Shown here piece by piece: positions 1 to 7,660 of a stretch of 64,000 nt of DNA. The DNA comes from Tractidigestivibacter scatoligenes. GTDB lineage: Bacteria; Actinomycetota; Coriobacteriia; Coriobacteriales; Atopobiaceae. Every line of letters starts with the position of its first letter. Within the stretch, counting starts at the first letter, position 1. The DNA lies in NCBI RefSeq assembly GCF_001494635.1, contig NZ_LOJF01000001.1, forward strand, positions 957,708-1,021,707, read 5' to 3'. Position numbers and translations under genes: made by a program. Under the pieces are notes generated by a model. The model was not told the origin of the DNA and made no database searches. It saw nothing but the letters and a program-made list of their open reading frames with translations.

Positions 1-1
1 G

Positions 2-187
2 ACTGAGGAGGTGCGTGGTGGCGTGAGGCCCAAGCTCGCCGCTGCGGGCTCGCACCGCACCGTGGGAGAGGGCAAGGTGCCCGTCTTTGCCGCCGGCGAT
101 GCGCGTTCGGGCTCGTCGCTCGTGGTTGCCGCTATCTCCGACGGCCTTGCCTGCGCCGGCGAGGTTGCTAGCGAGTTGGGGCTCTAG
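2..187 (+). CDS. gltD: Glutamate synthase (NADPH) small subunit, C-terminal fragment
   Basis: Only the last 61 residues lie in the window; the 5' part is upstream. The reading frame ends at TAG 185-187. The segment VFAAGDARSGSSLVVAAISDG is the conserved C-terminal FAD-binding motif of the GltD/beta-subunit family (GDxRxGxSLVVxAIxxG), which passes electrons from NADPH to the large subunit making glutamate from glutamine and 2-oxoglutarate. A strong hairpin follows the stop codon, so this is probably the end of its transcription unit. Related FAD/NAD oxidoreductases share the motif, so the exact partner enzyme cannot be proved from this fragment. Confidence 0.75.
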   Translation, partial: TEEVRGGVRPKLAAAGSHRTVGEGKVPVFAAGDARSGSSLVVAAISDGLACAGEVASELGL

Positions 188-196
188 GGGGGTCTT

Positions 197-233
197 CTCG
201 GCCGGTTCTGCGTGGGGCCGGCCGAGCGCTTTT
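197..233 (+). terminator. Rho-independent terminator after gltD
   Basis: A GC-rich inverted repeat, CTCGGCCGG (197-205) and CCGGCCGAG (218-226), has a 12-nt loop. It is followed by CGCTTTTGGG and begins 9 nt after the gltD stop codon. Confidence 0.65.
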
Positions 234-303
234 GGGATCGCTGCCTGGCGCGCTTCTCGCCACCCGCCTGTTCCACTTCTCGTTCCCGATTGGAGGAAAG
301 GCC

Positions 304-636
304 ATGTCACACGCCTCGTCCGCACCGCTCAGGATGACCGAGATGCGAGAGAGGCATCTCTCGCTCAAAAGAAGTGGGGCCCGGCGCGCAGATGCCGCAG
401 CCGGGAGGGACGGCCTGCTGTGGTCCTCGCCGGACGCGCAGGGCGAGCCCAACAAGCTCCTATGGATGGAGGGCGGCGTCGAGAAGGATGCGCCCGACCT
501 TGACGAGCCAACAAGGACGTGGCTCGAGGAATCGTCCGAGTGGACGGGCTCTACCGCTGGAGCTGCAGGCGGCACCGACAGTGCCGGCGATGGGGGAGAG
601 GACCCCACACCCCCCAACACCCTCGTGTGGCTATGA
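304..636 (+). CDS. Small hypothetical protein (110 aa)
   Basis: I do not recognise this protein. It is supported mainly by a good ribosome-binding site (GGAGGA, 292-297) six bases before the ATG. The product has a basic N-terminal half and an acidic, Gly/Ser/Thr/Pro-rich C-terminal half (DLDEPTRTWLEESSEW then GGTDSAGDGG), with no membrane segment. Its TGA stop lies inside the 31-bp palindromic repeat at 633-663, so the repeat defines its C-terminus. Low sequence complexity means it could be a chance ORF or the relic of a larger gene. Confidence 0.3.
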   Translation: MSHASSAPLRMTEMRERHLSLKRSGARRADAAAGRDGLLWSSPDAQGEPNKLLWMEGGVEKDAPDLDEPTRTWLEESSEWTGSTAGAAGGTDSAGDGGEDPTPPNTLVWL

Positions 637-663
637 GACAAAGGGACAGTCCCTTTGTCTCAT
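633..663. repeat. 31-bp perfect palindrome, copy 1
   Basis: The arms are ATGAGACAAAGGGA and TCCCTTTGTCTCAT around the 3-nt centre CAG. This is one of six copies in the window (633, 8734, 27985, 33745, 33788, 55864). Here it supplies the TGA of the upstream small ORF. Confidence 0.9.
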
Positions 664-971
664 GTTGGCAACTATCGCGTTTAACTTGAGCCCTCTGGCG
701 TCAAAACGACGCCGGAGGGCTCATCTCGTACGGAATCGCGTCGGAAAGACTCGCTCGGGCGTCGTTGCGAGCCGGGGGTACGTTGCCGCAGCAAGTACGT
801 TCCAAATCCACGCTTCGGGGTCGTTTGGCGCCGGGGCCGCCTTTCCGCGGCTGACAATTTCCAAGATGGACCGGCATGCCGCTTGACCTAAACCTAACTT
901 CAGGTCACAGAATGGCACGCAAGGGCGCTTCCGCCCCATGAGCCCCTTGTGCACAAGAAAGGACATGCCCG
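637..971. other. Gene-free stretch with GC-hairpin (BIME-like) repeats
   Basis: No convincing gene. After the 31-bp palindrome come GC-rich hairpins, for example GAGCCCTCTGGCGTC with GACGCCGGAGGGCTC at about 689-723. A segment GCCGCAGCAAGTACGTTCC near 785-803 resembles the reverse complement of the TACGCACTTGCTGCC spacer seen in the clusters near 27.2 and 39.6 kb. The stretch ends in the promoter region of the flavodoxin gene. Confidence 0.5.
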
Positions 972-1451
972 ATGAACTAGTCACTAGTTGCGTACTTCAG
1001 CGCCACCGGCACAACGGAGGGGGCGGCAAATGCCCTTACCAAGGCTGCGAGGGCAGACCTTTACCGCATTACGCCTGCACAGCCCTATTCCAGCCGGGAC
1101 CTCAACTGGAACAACTCCTCGAGCAGGTCGTCTGTCGAGATGGGCAATGACTCCGCCCGCCCTGCACTGGCCCAGGCCGCACCGGACCTCTCCCCGTACG
1201 ACGTGGTCTTTGTGGGCTTTCCCATCTGGTGGTACGTGGAACCCCGCATTGTCGACACGTTTCTGGAGGCCTGCGACCTTGGAGGGAAGGCCGTGGTCCC
1301 CTTTGCGACAAGCGGGAGCAGCGGAATCCACCGCGCAGCCAGCCGTGTGCGCGACATTGTCCCCCAGGCACGCGTGCTCGATGGCCGCATGATGAACGAC
1401 AGGCCCTCTACCAGCGAGCTCGAGGCCTGGATTCGGGGCCTTGGGCTCTAG
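972..1451 (+). pseudogene. Flavodoxin with an in-frame TAG at codon 3
   Basis: Reading from ATG 972 gives M-N-stop-SLVAYFSATGTTEGAA, then a continuous frame to TAG 1449-1451. SxTGTTxxxA is the FMN phosphate-binding loop of flavodoxins. Further on, YDVVFVGFPIWWYVEP (about residues 76-91) and the run GGKAVVPFATSGSSGI fit the flavodoxin_4 family. Total length (159 aa) is normal and no other damage is seen. The in-frame stop is 978-980; an AAAGGA site precedes 972. The only in-frame ATG downstream (1140) would skip the FMN loop, so the gene is probably inactive unless the stop is suppressed. It sits just upstream of an alcohol dehydrogenase gene. Confidence 0.7.
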
Positions 1452-1506
1452 GCCTACCCGCCACAAATGCCATACCAGCCATATCAAAAAGACGAGAGGA
1501 ACCATC

Positions 1507-2673
1507 ATGCTCGGAAACTTTACGTACGAGAACCCCTGCCGCGTGCACTTTGGCCCCAACGCCCTGGACGACCTGCCCGGCGAGCTGGCCAAGTTTGGCC
1601 CCAAGGTGTTGCTCACCTACGGTGGTGGCTCCATCAAGCGCAACGGCCTGTACGACAAGGTGATCTCAGCGCTCGCTGCCGCCGGCAAGACCGTGGTCGA
1701 GGTGCCCGGCGTCATGTCCAACCCCACCGCCGACAAGCTTCGCGAGGGCGCCCGCGTCGCTCGTGAGAACGACGTCGATCTTATCCTGGCCGTGGGCGGC
1801 GGCTCCACCATCGACTACGCCAAGGGCGTCTCGGTCTCCGCCTGGACCGAGGGCGACCCCTGGGAGCACCTCTACCTGCACATGGAGCAGCCCACCGGCA
1901 AGGTCATCCCCGTGGGCGACGTGCTCACCATGAGCGGCACCGGCTCGGAGACGAACGCTGGCTCCGTCATCACCAACCACGAGCAGGGCCTCAAGATCGG
2001 CCACGTCTTTGGCCCCGAGGTGATGCCCAAGTTTGCCATCGTGAATCCCGAACTCACCTTTACCGTGCCCGGCTACCAGATGAAGGCCGGCATCTTCGAT
2101 GCCTTCAACCACATCCAGGAGCAGTACTTCTCCGGCACTGATGACAACACCTCCGACTACATGGCCGAGGGCCTCATGCGCAGCCTCGTGCACGCCAGCC
2201 GCATCGCGGTGAAGGACCCCACCAACTACGAGGCGCGCTCCAACATCAGCTGGGCGTGCACCTGGGCGCTCAACACGCTCATCGCCTGTGGCAAGTCAAC
2301 CGACTGGGAGGTTCACATGCTGGGCCAGGCCATCGGTGCGGTGACTGACGCCACGCACGGTATGACCCTCTCCGCCGTGGCGCTGCCCTACTATCGCCTT
2401 GTCATGCCCTATGGCGTCGAGAAGTTCGCGCGCTTTGCTACCAGCGTATTTGACGTGCCCGCTGAGGGCCGCACAACCCAGCAGCTTGCCGAGGCTGGCC
2501 TTGAGGCTCTGAGTGCCTGGATGGACGAGATTGGCGTGGTGCGCCACTCGAGCGAGCTGGGCCTCACCGAGGAACTCATCCCCGCTGCCGTGAAGGCAAC
2601 CATCATTCTGGATGGCGGCTACCACAAGCTCACGACCGGCGAGGTTGCGCAGATCTTCCGAGCGAGTCTGTAG
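1507..2673 (+). CDS. Iron-containing alcohol dehydrogenase, YqhD/BDH type
   Basis: A 388-residue cytosolic NAD(P)H-dependent dehydrogenase reducing aldehydes to alcohols. The start is ATG 1507 with an AGAGGA site. The N-terminal half holds the dinucleotide-binding loop AVGGGSTIDYAKG (about residues 97-109) and the SGTGSETN motif. The C-terminal helical half carries the expected metal ligands: D and H in GIFDAFNHIQEQYF, H in VHMLGQ and H in DATHGMTLS. This pattern fits the YqhD/butanol dehydrogenase branch of PF00465. It lies 55 bp after the broken flavodoxin gene and may be co-transcribed with it, suggesting a redox or aldehyde-detoxifying role. The natural substrate cannot be read from sequence. 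Confidence 0.9.
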   Translation: MLGNFTYENPCRVHFGPNALDDLPGELAKFGPKVLLTYGGGSIKRNGLYDKVISALAAAGKTVVEVPGVMSNPTADKLREGARVARENDVDLILAVGGGSTIDYAKGVSVSAWTEGDPWEHLYLHMEQPTGKVIPVGDVLTMSGTGSETNAGSVITNHEQGLKIGHVFGPEVMPKFAIVNPELTFTVPGYQMKAGIFDAFNHIQEQYFSGTDDNTSDYMAEGLMRSLVHASRIAVKDPTNYEARSNISWACTWALNTLIACGKSTDWEVHMLGQAIGAVTDATHGMTLSAVALPYYRLVMPYGVEKFARFATSVFDVPAEGRTTQQLAEAGLEALSAWMDEIGVVRHSSELGLTEELIPAAVKATIILDGGYHKLTTGEVAQIFRASL

Positions 2674-2697
2674 TCCCGCCTCCGTCTCCCCCTCCCG

Positions 2698-2775
2698 TTC
2701 TTTATCGGAGTCTGAGAATCTCGCCAAAATCTACCTGCGGAAACGTCGAGAAGATTCTCAGAAACCGATAAAGAA
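2698..2775. repeat. 78-bp imperfect hairpin element between convergent genes
   Basis: The left arm TTCTTTATCGG-AGT-CTGAGAATC pairs with the right arm GATTCTCAG-AAA-CCGATAAAGAA around a 30-nt centre containing CTACCTGCGGAAACG. It lies between adh (+) and the phospholipase-like gene (-) and could act as a bidirectional terminator. The centre resembles the hairpin elements at 27397 and 48866, although the arms differ. Confidence 0.65.
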
Positions 2776-2811
2776 TGTGGGGGGGATGGTCTCACGTGGA
2801 CGTGGCCGTCC

Positions 2812-3732
2812 CTACGCCGGGCGACCGTCGTAGTTGAGGCCGCCCACAATGGCTTCGAAGCGCTGCTTGTCCCCGCGCACGAACGCCTCGGCCAGCTGCG
2901 GGTACGTCACAAGAGCCTCCTCGAACAGATCGGCAAAGCTCGCGTGGCGCTTCTCGCCCGTAAAGGGGTTGGCCCACTCGCGGCGCTCGAGGTTCGCCGA
3001 TGCACACTCGTCCGACTCGGTTACGCGGTGGGCAAACGCCTCCGCCATGGAGTGCGGCCGCGCCAGGCGCTCAACCGCCCCAATGAGGCGCGTCTTTGGC
3101 GAGTCCGCCGGCTCGATCCGGCGGTACACCCATTGGTAGTCGCTCACTGCTGCACCGTACTCCTCGGGTCCAACGTTGAGGCCAAAGACGGCAAGCGCCA
3201 CCTGCGAGAAGATCGTCCCGCCAACGCGGTCGATGCGCCCCGTGCGCATGAGATCAGAGGCTGGGTGGTGCTCGAGCACCGTCACGTGGCGCTTCTCCCA
3301 GAGAATCCAGGAGTCTATGTCGCTCTCGATGATTGCGTGAATCTCGTGCGAGGCGTCGGAGAGGCCGGGCTGCTCCAGCAGCGCGTACTGCTGCGCGTAG
3401 ATCATGGGGTGTGCTGTGCGGTCCAGCACGTAATGGCCGAGAAGCCCCAGCGCAAACGCCCTGCCAATCCGCTCGTCCTCGAGGGGCAGGTGTCCCACCG
3501 AGGAGCGAATGTCGCCAAACGCATCGGTGACGTGACTGGCGTGCATGTCGTGCGCGAGGTGACGGCATGCGGCAACGCGTGCCGGGATGGTACGGAAGCG
3601 CACGAAGAAGGGATCCGGGCCCTCGTTGCCCAGAAGGAAGGCGAGAAGTTCCTCCTCGCCGTCGACAAGGCCCTCGGGAAGACGCTGTGCCGCGTCCTCA
3701 CCAAAGATGTGATGCGTTATCAGAGAGGGCAT
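2812..3732 (-). CDS. Zinc-dependent phospholipase C-like protein
   Basis: 306 residues, start ATG at 3732 with an AAGGAG site eight bases upstream on the minus strand; longer in-frame starts have no such site. The pattern MPSLITHHIFGED near the N-terminus, HLAHDMHASHVTDAFG, LGLLGHYVLDRTAHPMIY and SHEIHAIIESDID matches the His/Asp-rich metal sites of the zinc-dependent phospholipase C family (PF00882). No signal peptide is visible, so the protein is probably cytoplasmic, as is common for this family in Gram-positive bacteria. It is convergent with the alcohol dehydrogenase gene and stands alone. Substrate unknown. Confidence 0.75.
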   Translation of the reverse strand: MPSLITHHIFGEDAAQRLPEGLVDGEEELLAFLLGNEGPDPFFVRFRTIPARVAACRHLAHDMHASHVTDAFGDIRSSVGHLPLEDERIGRAFALGLLGHYVLDRTAHPMIYAQQYALLEQPGLSDASHEIHAIIESDIDSWILWEKRHVTVLEHHPASDLMRTGRIDRVGGTIFSQVALAVFGLNVGPEEYGAAVSDYQWVYRRIEPADSPKTRLIGAVERLARPHSMAEAFAHRVTESDECASANLERREWANPFTGEKRHASFADLFEEALVTYPQLAEAFVRGDKQRFEAIVGGLNYDGRPA

Positions 3733-3909
3733 GCTCGCGCTCCTTGGGTACGCCATGCAGGCCGCGCCCACGGCCAGCAACGGATGCAAATCAAGCCTTT
3801 AGGATAATCTAACTCGTGCGTTTTGGGGAGCGGTACAGCCATTACCTTACGTTGCGATTGCTTGGGTAGCATTAAGAGCTTGATTGTCGTCTGCCTTCAG
3901 GGAGTCAGA

Positions 3910-4476
3910 TTGAGCCTGCTGGAGATTGTCGTACTCGGCCTCGCCCTCTCAGCGGACGCATTCTCGGTCACTATCTCGAACACCTTTGCCTACAGGAACG
4001 AGCGCATCTCCAGGCTCGCGCTCATGCCGGTCTTCTTTGGTGTCTTCCAGGCACTCATGCCCGTTGCTGGCTACTATCTGGGCGGTGTCGCGGCGGACTT
4101 CATCGAGAGCTATGCGGGCATCGTAACCCTGGTCATTCTGGGCATCATCGGCGGCAACATGGTGCGCGAGGGCGTCTCGTCCATTCGCGCGTGCCGTAAC
4201 TGCGAGCCCGCGCCCACGAAGGGGAGGCTTACCCTCTGGATCCTCTTCGTCCAGGCCATCGCCACCGCCATCGACGCCTTTGCGGTTGGCGTTTCGCTGC
4301 GCGCGCAGGCCGTTGACCTGGTCTTCTCGGTGTGCACCATCGGCCTTACCACTGCCATCTGCTGCGTCATCGCGCTGGCGCTTGGGCGCAAGCTGGGCAC
4401 GATCCTCGGCGACCGCGCCGAGATCCTTGGCGGCTGCGTGCTTATCGGCATTGGCATCAAGGCGCTGCTGGCATAA
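3910..4476 (+). CDS. mntP: MntP-family manganese efflux pump
   Basis: A 188-residue, six-helix membrane protein. I chose TTG 3910 because GGGAG lies just upstream and LSLLEIVVLGLALSADAF aligns with MntP N-termini; an upstream ATG in the same frame (3823) would add an unusual extension. Two related halves each hold an acidic membrane motif (LALSADAFSVTISN near residue 15 and ATAIDAFAVGVSLR near residue 125), typical of MntP (former UPF0059/DUF204), which exports Mn2+. It stands alone with a roughly 120-nt leader that might hold a metal-responsive element. Confidence 0.85.
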   Translation: MSLLEIVVLGLALSADAFSVTISNTFAYRNERISRLALMPVFFGVFQALMPVAGYYLGGVAADFIESYAGIVTLVILGIIGGNMVREGVSSIRACRNCEPAPTKGRLTLWILFVQAIATAIDAFAVGVSLRAQAVDLVFSVCTIGLTTAICCVIALALGRKLGTILGDRAEILGGCVLIGIGIKALLA

Positions 4477-4608
4477 GCCCGGCGCCGTCTCCCCATGCGA
4501 GAACAACCAAGCCCCGCTCACGGCCTCGGTATGCCGCTTAGGGGGACCCTCTCCCTCGGTAATCGAATTCTGTAAGAAAAATAAACGAGAAGTGTAAAGC
4601 TTGATAAA

Positions 4609-4692
4609 AGAACCAAGGCTACGTGGCCTTGGGGGCATAGGGAGAGCCGCGGCATGCCACGGCGCAACGTAGCGGGCCTCAGGAAGGCCCGT
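4609..4692 (+). promoter_or_regulatory. Structured leader of the ABC transporter operon: three successive hairpins
   Basis: Three inverted repeats precede the start codon at 4709: CCAAGGC/GGCCTTGG (4613-4632), GCCGCGG/CCACGGC (4646-4663) and GGGCCT/AGGCCC (4674-4690). No U-run follows any of them, so they do not look like a simple terminator. I recognise no known riboswitch here. Confidence 0.4.
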
Positions 4693-4708
4693 CGGATTGG
4701 GGTGTCTC

Positions 4709-5866
4709 ATGAAGAACGTATCTCGTAGGGAGTTTCTTGGCACGACTGCTGTCGCAGCAGCAGGCCTTGGCCTTGCCGCGTGCGGTGGATCAGACACGTC
4801 GGGCTCCAGCTCCAGCGGCACCGACACCAGCTCGAGCTCCGGCTCGGACGACCTGTCCCGCATCGCGAGCGACGACGTGATCGAGGCCGCCAAGAAGGAC
4901 GGTAAGCTCGTGGTCTACGGTTCCTGCGAGGAGCAGCACGTGGCCGCCTGCGCCCAGCACTTCCAGGAGCTCTTTGGCATTGAGACCTCCTATCAGCGCC
5001 TCTCCACGGGCGAGGTCGAGTCAAAGGTGGAAGAGGAGAACGGCAACCCCTCCGCGGACGTCTGGTTTGGCGGAACCACCGATCCCTACAACGTTGCCGT
5101 GACCAAGGGCATCCTCGAGCCCTACGAGGCAAAGAACGCCTCGCACCTCATCTCGGACAAGTTCCGTGACGCCGATGGCAACTGGTACGGCATCTACAAG
5201 GGCATCCTCGGCTTCTTCTACAACAAGGACGAGCTCGAGCGCAAGGGCCTCGATGTCCCGCAGGACTGGCCCGATCTTCTCGACGAGAAGTACAAGGACC
5301 TCATCTGGATGTCCAACTACAACACGGCCGGCACGGCTAAGCTCATCCTCAACACCGTCATCCAGAAGTACGGCCACGACGACGGCATCAAGTACCTGGT
5401 AGACCTGGACAAGAACGTGCAGGTCTACACCAAGAGTGGCTCTGGCCCGTCCAAGAACGTGGGCACCGGCGAGTGCACCATCGGCATCGGCTTCCTGCAC
5501 GACGCCATCTACCAGATTGTCGACAACGGCTACCAGAACATCGGCCTTGTGATCCCGTCCTCCGGTGCCTCCTACGAGGTTGGCGCCACGGCCATCTTCA
5601 AGGGCTGCAAGCACGAGAACGCCGCCAAGCTCTGGATCGAGTACGCTCTCTCGCCGCAGTGCGTTGAGCGTGCCCAGGAGGTTGGCGCCTACCAGTTCCT
5701 GGTCATCGATGACGCAAAGCAGCCGGCGGTTGTCGAGGAGTACGGCCTCGATCCCAACAACGTCATGGACTACGACTTCGAGGACGCCAAGGAGAACACC
5801 GAGCAGTACGTCTCTGACATCATGAACGCCCTCGGTGGCGGCGACGACCGCTTCCAGACCGAGTAG
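4709..5866 (+). CDS. ABC transporter substrate-binding lipoprotein (FbpA/AfuA-like)
   Basis: 385 residues. The start MKNVSRREFLGTTAVAAAG holds a twin-arginine-like SRREFLG motif, and LAAC near residue 28 is a lipobox, so this is an exported, membrane-anchored lipoprotein, followed by a Ser/Gly-rich linker. The mature part (VVYGSCEEQH, ADVWFGGTTDPYN, GILGFFYNKDELE, GASYEVGATAIFKG) is the solute-binding fold of the iron/AfuA/putrescine group. It is the first gene of a three-gene operon with a two-domain permease and an ATPase. The cargo may be ferric iron, a sugar phosphate or a polyamine; the sequence alone does not decide. Confidence 0.85.
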   Translation: MKNVSRREFLGTTAVAAAGLGLAACGGSDTSGSSSSGTDTSSSSGSDDLSRIASDDVIEAAKKDGKLVVYGSCEEQHVAACAQHFQELFGIETSYQRLSTGEVESKVEEENGNPSADVWFGGTTDPYNVAVTKGILEPYEAKNASHLISDKFRDADGNWYGIYKGILGFFYNKDELERKGLDVPQDWPDLLDEKYKDLIWMSNYNTAGTAKLILNTVIQKYGHDDGIKYLVDLDKNVQVYTKSGSGPSKNVGTGECTIGIGFLHDAIYQIVDNGYQNIGLVIPSSGASYEVGATAIFKGCKHENAAKLWIEYALSPQCVERAQEVGAYQFLVIDDAKQPAVVEEYGLDPNNVMDYDFEDAKENTEQYVSDIMNALGGGDDRFQTE

Positions 5867-5935
5867 CACCCTGCCTTCCGCCCCGGGGCGTCGCATGCCT
5901 CGGGGCGGAGTGCGTCAAGCGAGAGGAGAGATGCC

Positions 5936-7657
5936 ATGGCACGAGGTCAGAGTGCTCGGCTGGACCAGAAGAAGTTGCTGGCAGATCCAATACTGGTCAC
6001 CACGATCATCGTCCTGATCGTGTTCTTGACCCTATTCATCCTATATCCGCTGGCAATCCTGCTCGTCGATGCCGTGGTAGGGGAGAGCGGCCCCACGCTT
6101 TCCGTGTTCCAGCGCGTGCTGGCGATGCCGTCCTTCGAGACGGCCATCAGCAACACGCTGGTCCTGGGGCTCTTCGTAGGCATAGTGGCCACGCTCATCG
6201 GCCTGCTCTTTGCCTACGTCGAGGTATACGTCAACCTCAAGTCACGCTTCATGAGCGGGCTCTTCAAGCTCGTCTCCATGCTCCCCGTGGTCTCTCCGCC
6301 GTTTGTACTGTCGCTTTCGGTGATCCTGCTCTTTGGCAAGGCGGGCCTCATCACCCGCACGCTCCTGGGAATCTATGACAACAACGTCTACGGCTTCTGG
6401 GGCATCGCCCTCGTGCAGACGCTCACGTTCTTCCCCGTGTGCTACATGATGTTCAGGGGACTGCTGAGAAACATCGACCCTTCCCTTGAGGAGGCTGCGC
6501 GCGACATGGGCGCCTCTCGCTGGAAGGTCTTCACCAGCGTCACACTGCCGCTCATCCTGCCGGGCATGGGCAACGCGTTTCTCGTCTCCTTCATGGAGTC
6601 CATCGCCGATTTTGCGAACCCCATGATCATCGGTGGCTCCTACGACACGCTTGCCACGTCCATCTACCTGCAGATTACGGGCGCCTACGACAAGCAGGGC
6701 GCCTCTGCCATGTCGTGCGTGCTTCTCGGTATCACGCTCATTATGTTCATCGTCCAGAAGTACGTGCTCGAGCGTAAGAGCACGGCAACACTCACGGGCA
6801 AGGCCGCGCGCGGTCGCATGCTCATCACCGACAACTCTGTCCGCATCCCGCTCTCGGTCCTGTGCGGTGCCGTTGCCGTCTTTGTCGTGGCGCTCTATGT
6901 GTGCGTGCCGTTTGGCGCGCTGTTCAAGACGTGGGGCTATGACTACTCGCTCACGCCCAAGTGGTTCATCCAGGTCTTTACCCTCCACCACGGCTTCGAG
7001 GCCTTTGCCGACTCGTTTGGCCTGTCGCTCATTGCGGCACCGCTTACGGCCCTGCTATCGATGGTCATCGCCTACCTCGTGGTGAAGCGGCGCTTCCCCG
7101 GCCGCGGCTTCATCGAGTTTGTCTCCATGCTCGCCATGGCCGTGCCCGGCACCGTCCTGGGCGTCGGCTTCATCCGCGGCTTCTCGAGCGGCGTCTTCCA
7201 CTCCGGGTTTATGCAGGGGCTCTACGGAACGGCGGCCATTCTCGTCATCGTGTTCATCGTGAGGTCGCTGCCAACCGGTACGCGCTCGGGCATCTCGGCG
7301 CTGCGCCAGATCGACAAGTCCATCGAGGAATCCGCCTACGACATGGGCGCCAACAGCTTCCAGGTCTTCATGACTGTGACGCTGCCGCTTATCAAGGACT
7401 CGTTCCTCTCTGGCCTCGTCACCGCCTTTGTGCGCTCCATCACGGCAATCTCGGCGGTCATCCTGCTGGTCACGCCGCAGACGCTCATGATCACCGTGCA
7501 GATCAACGAGTACGCCGAGAAGGGCGCCTATGGCATTGCCTGCGCCTTTGCCACGATTCTCATCATCATCACGTACGCGGCCGTCGTGCTCATGAATGTC
7601 TTCATCAAGCACTTTGGCACCAGCGCAAAGATCAACGCTCAGAGCGAGGGGGAGTAA
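5936..7657 (+). CDS. ABC transporter permease, fused two-domain (FbpB/AfuB-like)
   Basis: 573 residues with two homologous membrane halves of about six helices each. Each half carries an EAA loop for ATPase contact: EEAARDMGASRWKVF (about residue 185) and EESAYDMGANSFQVF (about residue 463). Duplicated permeases of this length are typical of the FbpB/AfuB/ThiP group. The ATG at 5936 is preceded by GAGAGGAGAG. The gene lies 69 bp after the binding protein and 3 bp before the ATPase, so all three are surely co-expressed. Confidence 0.88.
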   Translation: MARGQSARLDQKKLLADPILVTTIIVLIVFLTLFILYPLAILLVDAVVGESGPTLSVFQRVLAMPSFETAISNTLVLGLFVGIVATLIGLLFAYVEVYVNLKSRFMSGLFKLVSMLPVVSPPFVLSLSVILLFGKAGLITRTLLGIYDNNVYGFWGIALVQTLTFFPVCYMMFRGLLRNIDPSLEEAARDMGASRWKVFTSVTLPLILPGMGNAFLVSFMESIADFANPMIIGGSYDTLATSIYLQITGAYDKQGASAMSCVLLGITLIMFIVQKYVLERKSTATLTGKAARGRMLITDNSVRIPLSVLCGAVAVFVVALYVCVPFGALFKTWGYDYSLTPKWFIQVFTLHHGFEAFADSFGLSLIAAPLTALLSMVIAYLVVKRRFPGRGFIEFVSMLAMAVPGTVLGVGFIRGFSSGVFHSGFMQGLYGTAAILVIVFIVRSLPTGTRSGISALRQIDKSIEESAYDMGANSFQVFMTVTLPLIKDSFLSGLVTAFVRSITAISAVILLVTPQTLMITVQINEYAEKGAYGIACAFATILIIITYAAVVLMNVFIKHFGTSAKINAQSEGE

Positions 7658-7660
7658 CCC

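Noticed and set aside
4646..4663. Known riboswitch (TPP or similar) in the ABC leader
   Set aside because: The conserved cores of the classes I know (for example CUGAGA and ACCUGAU for TPP) are absent.
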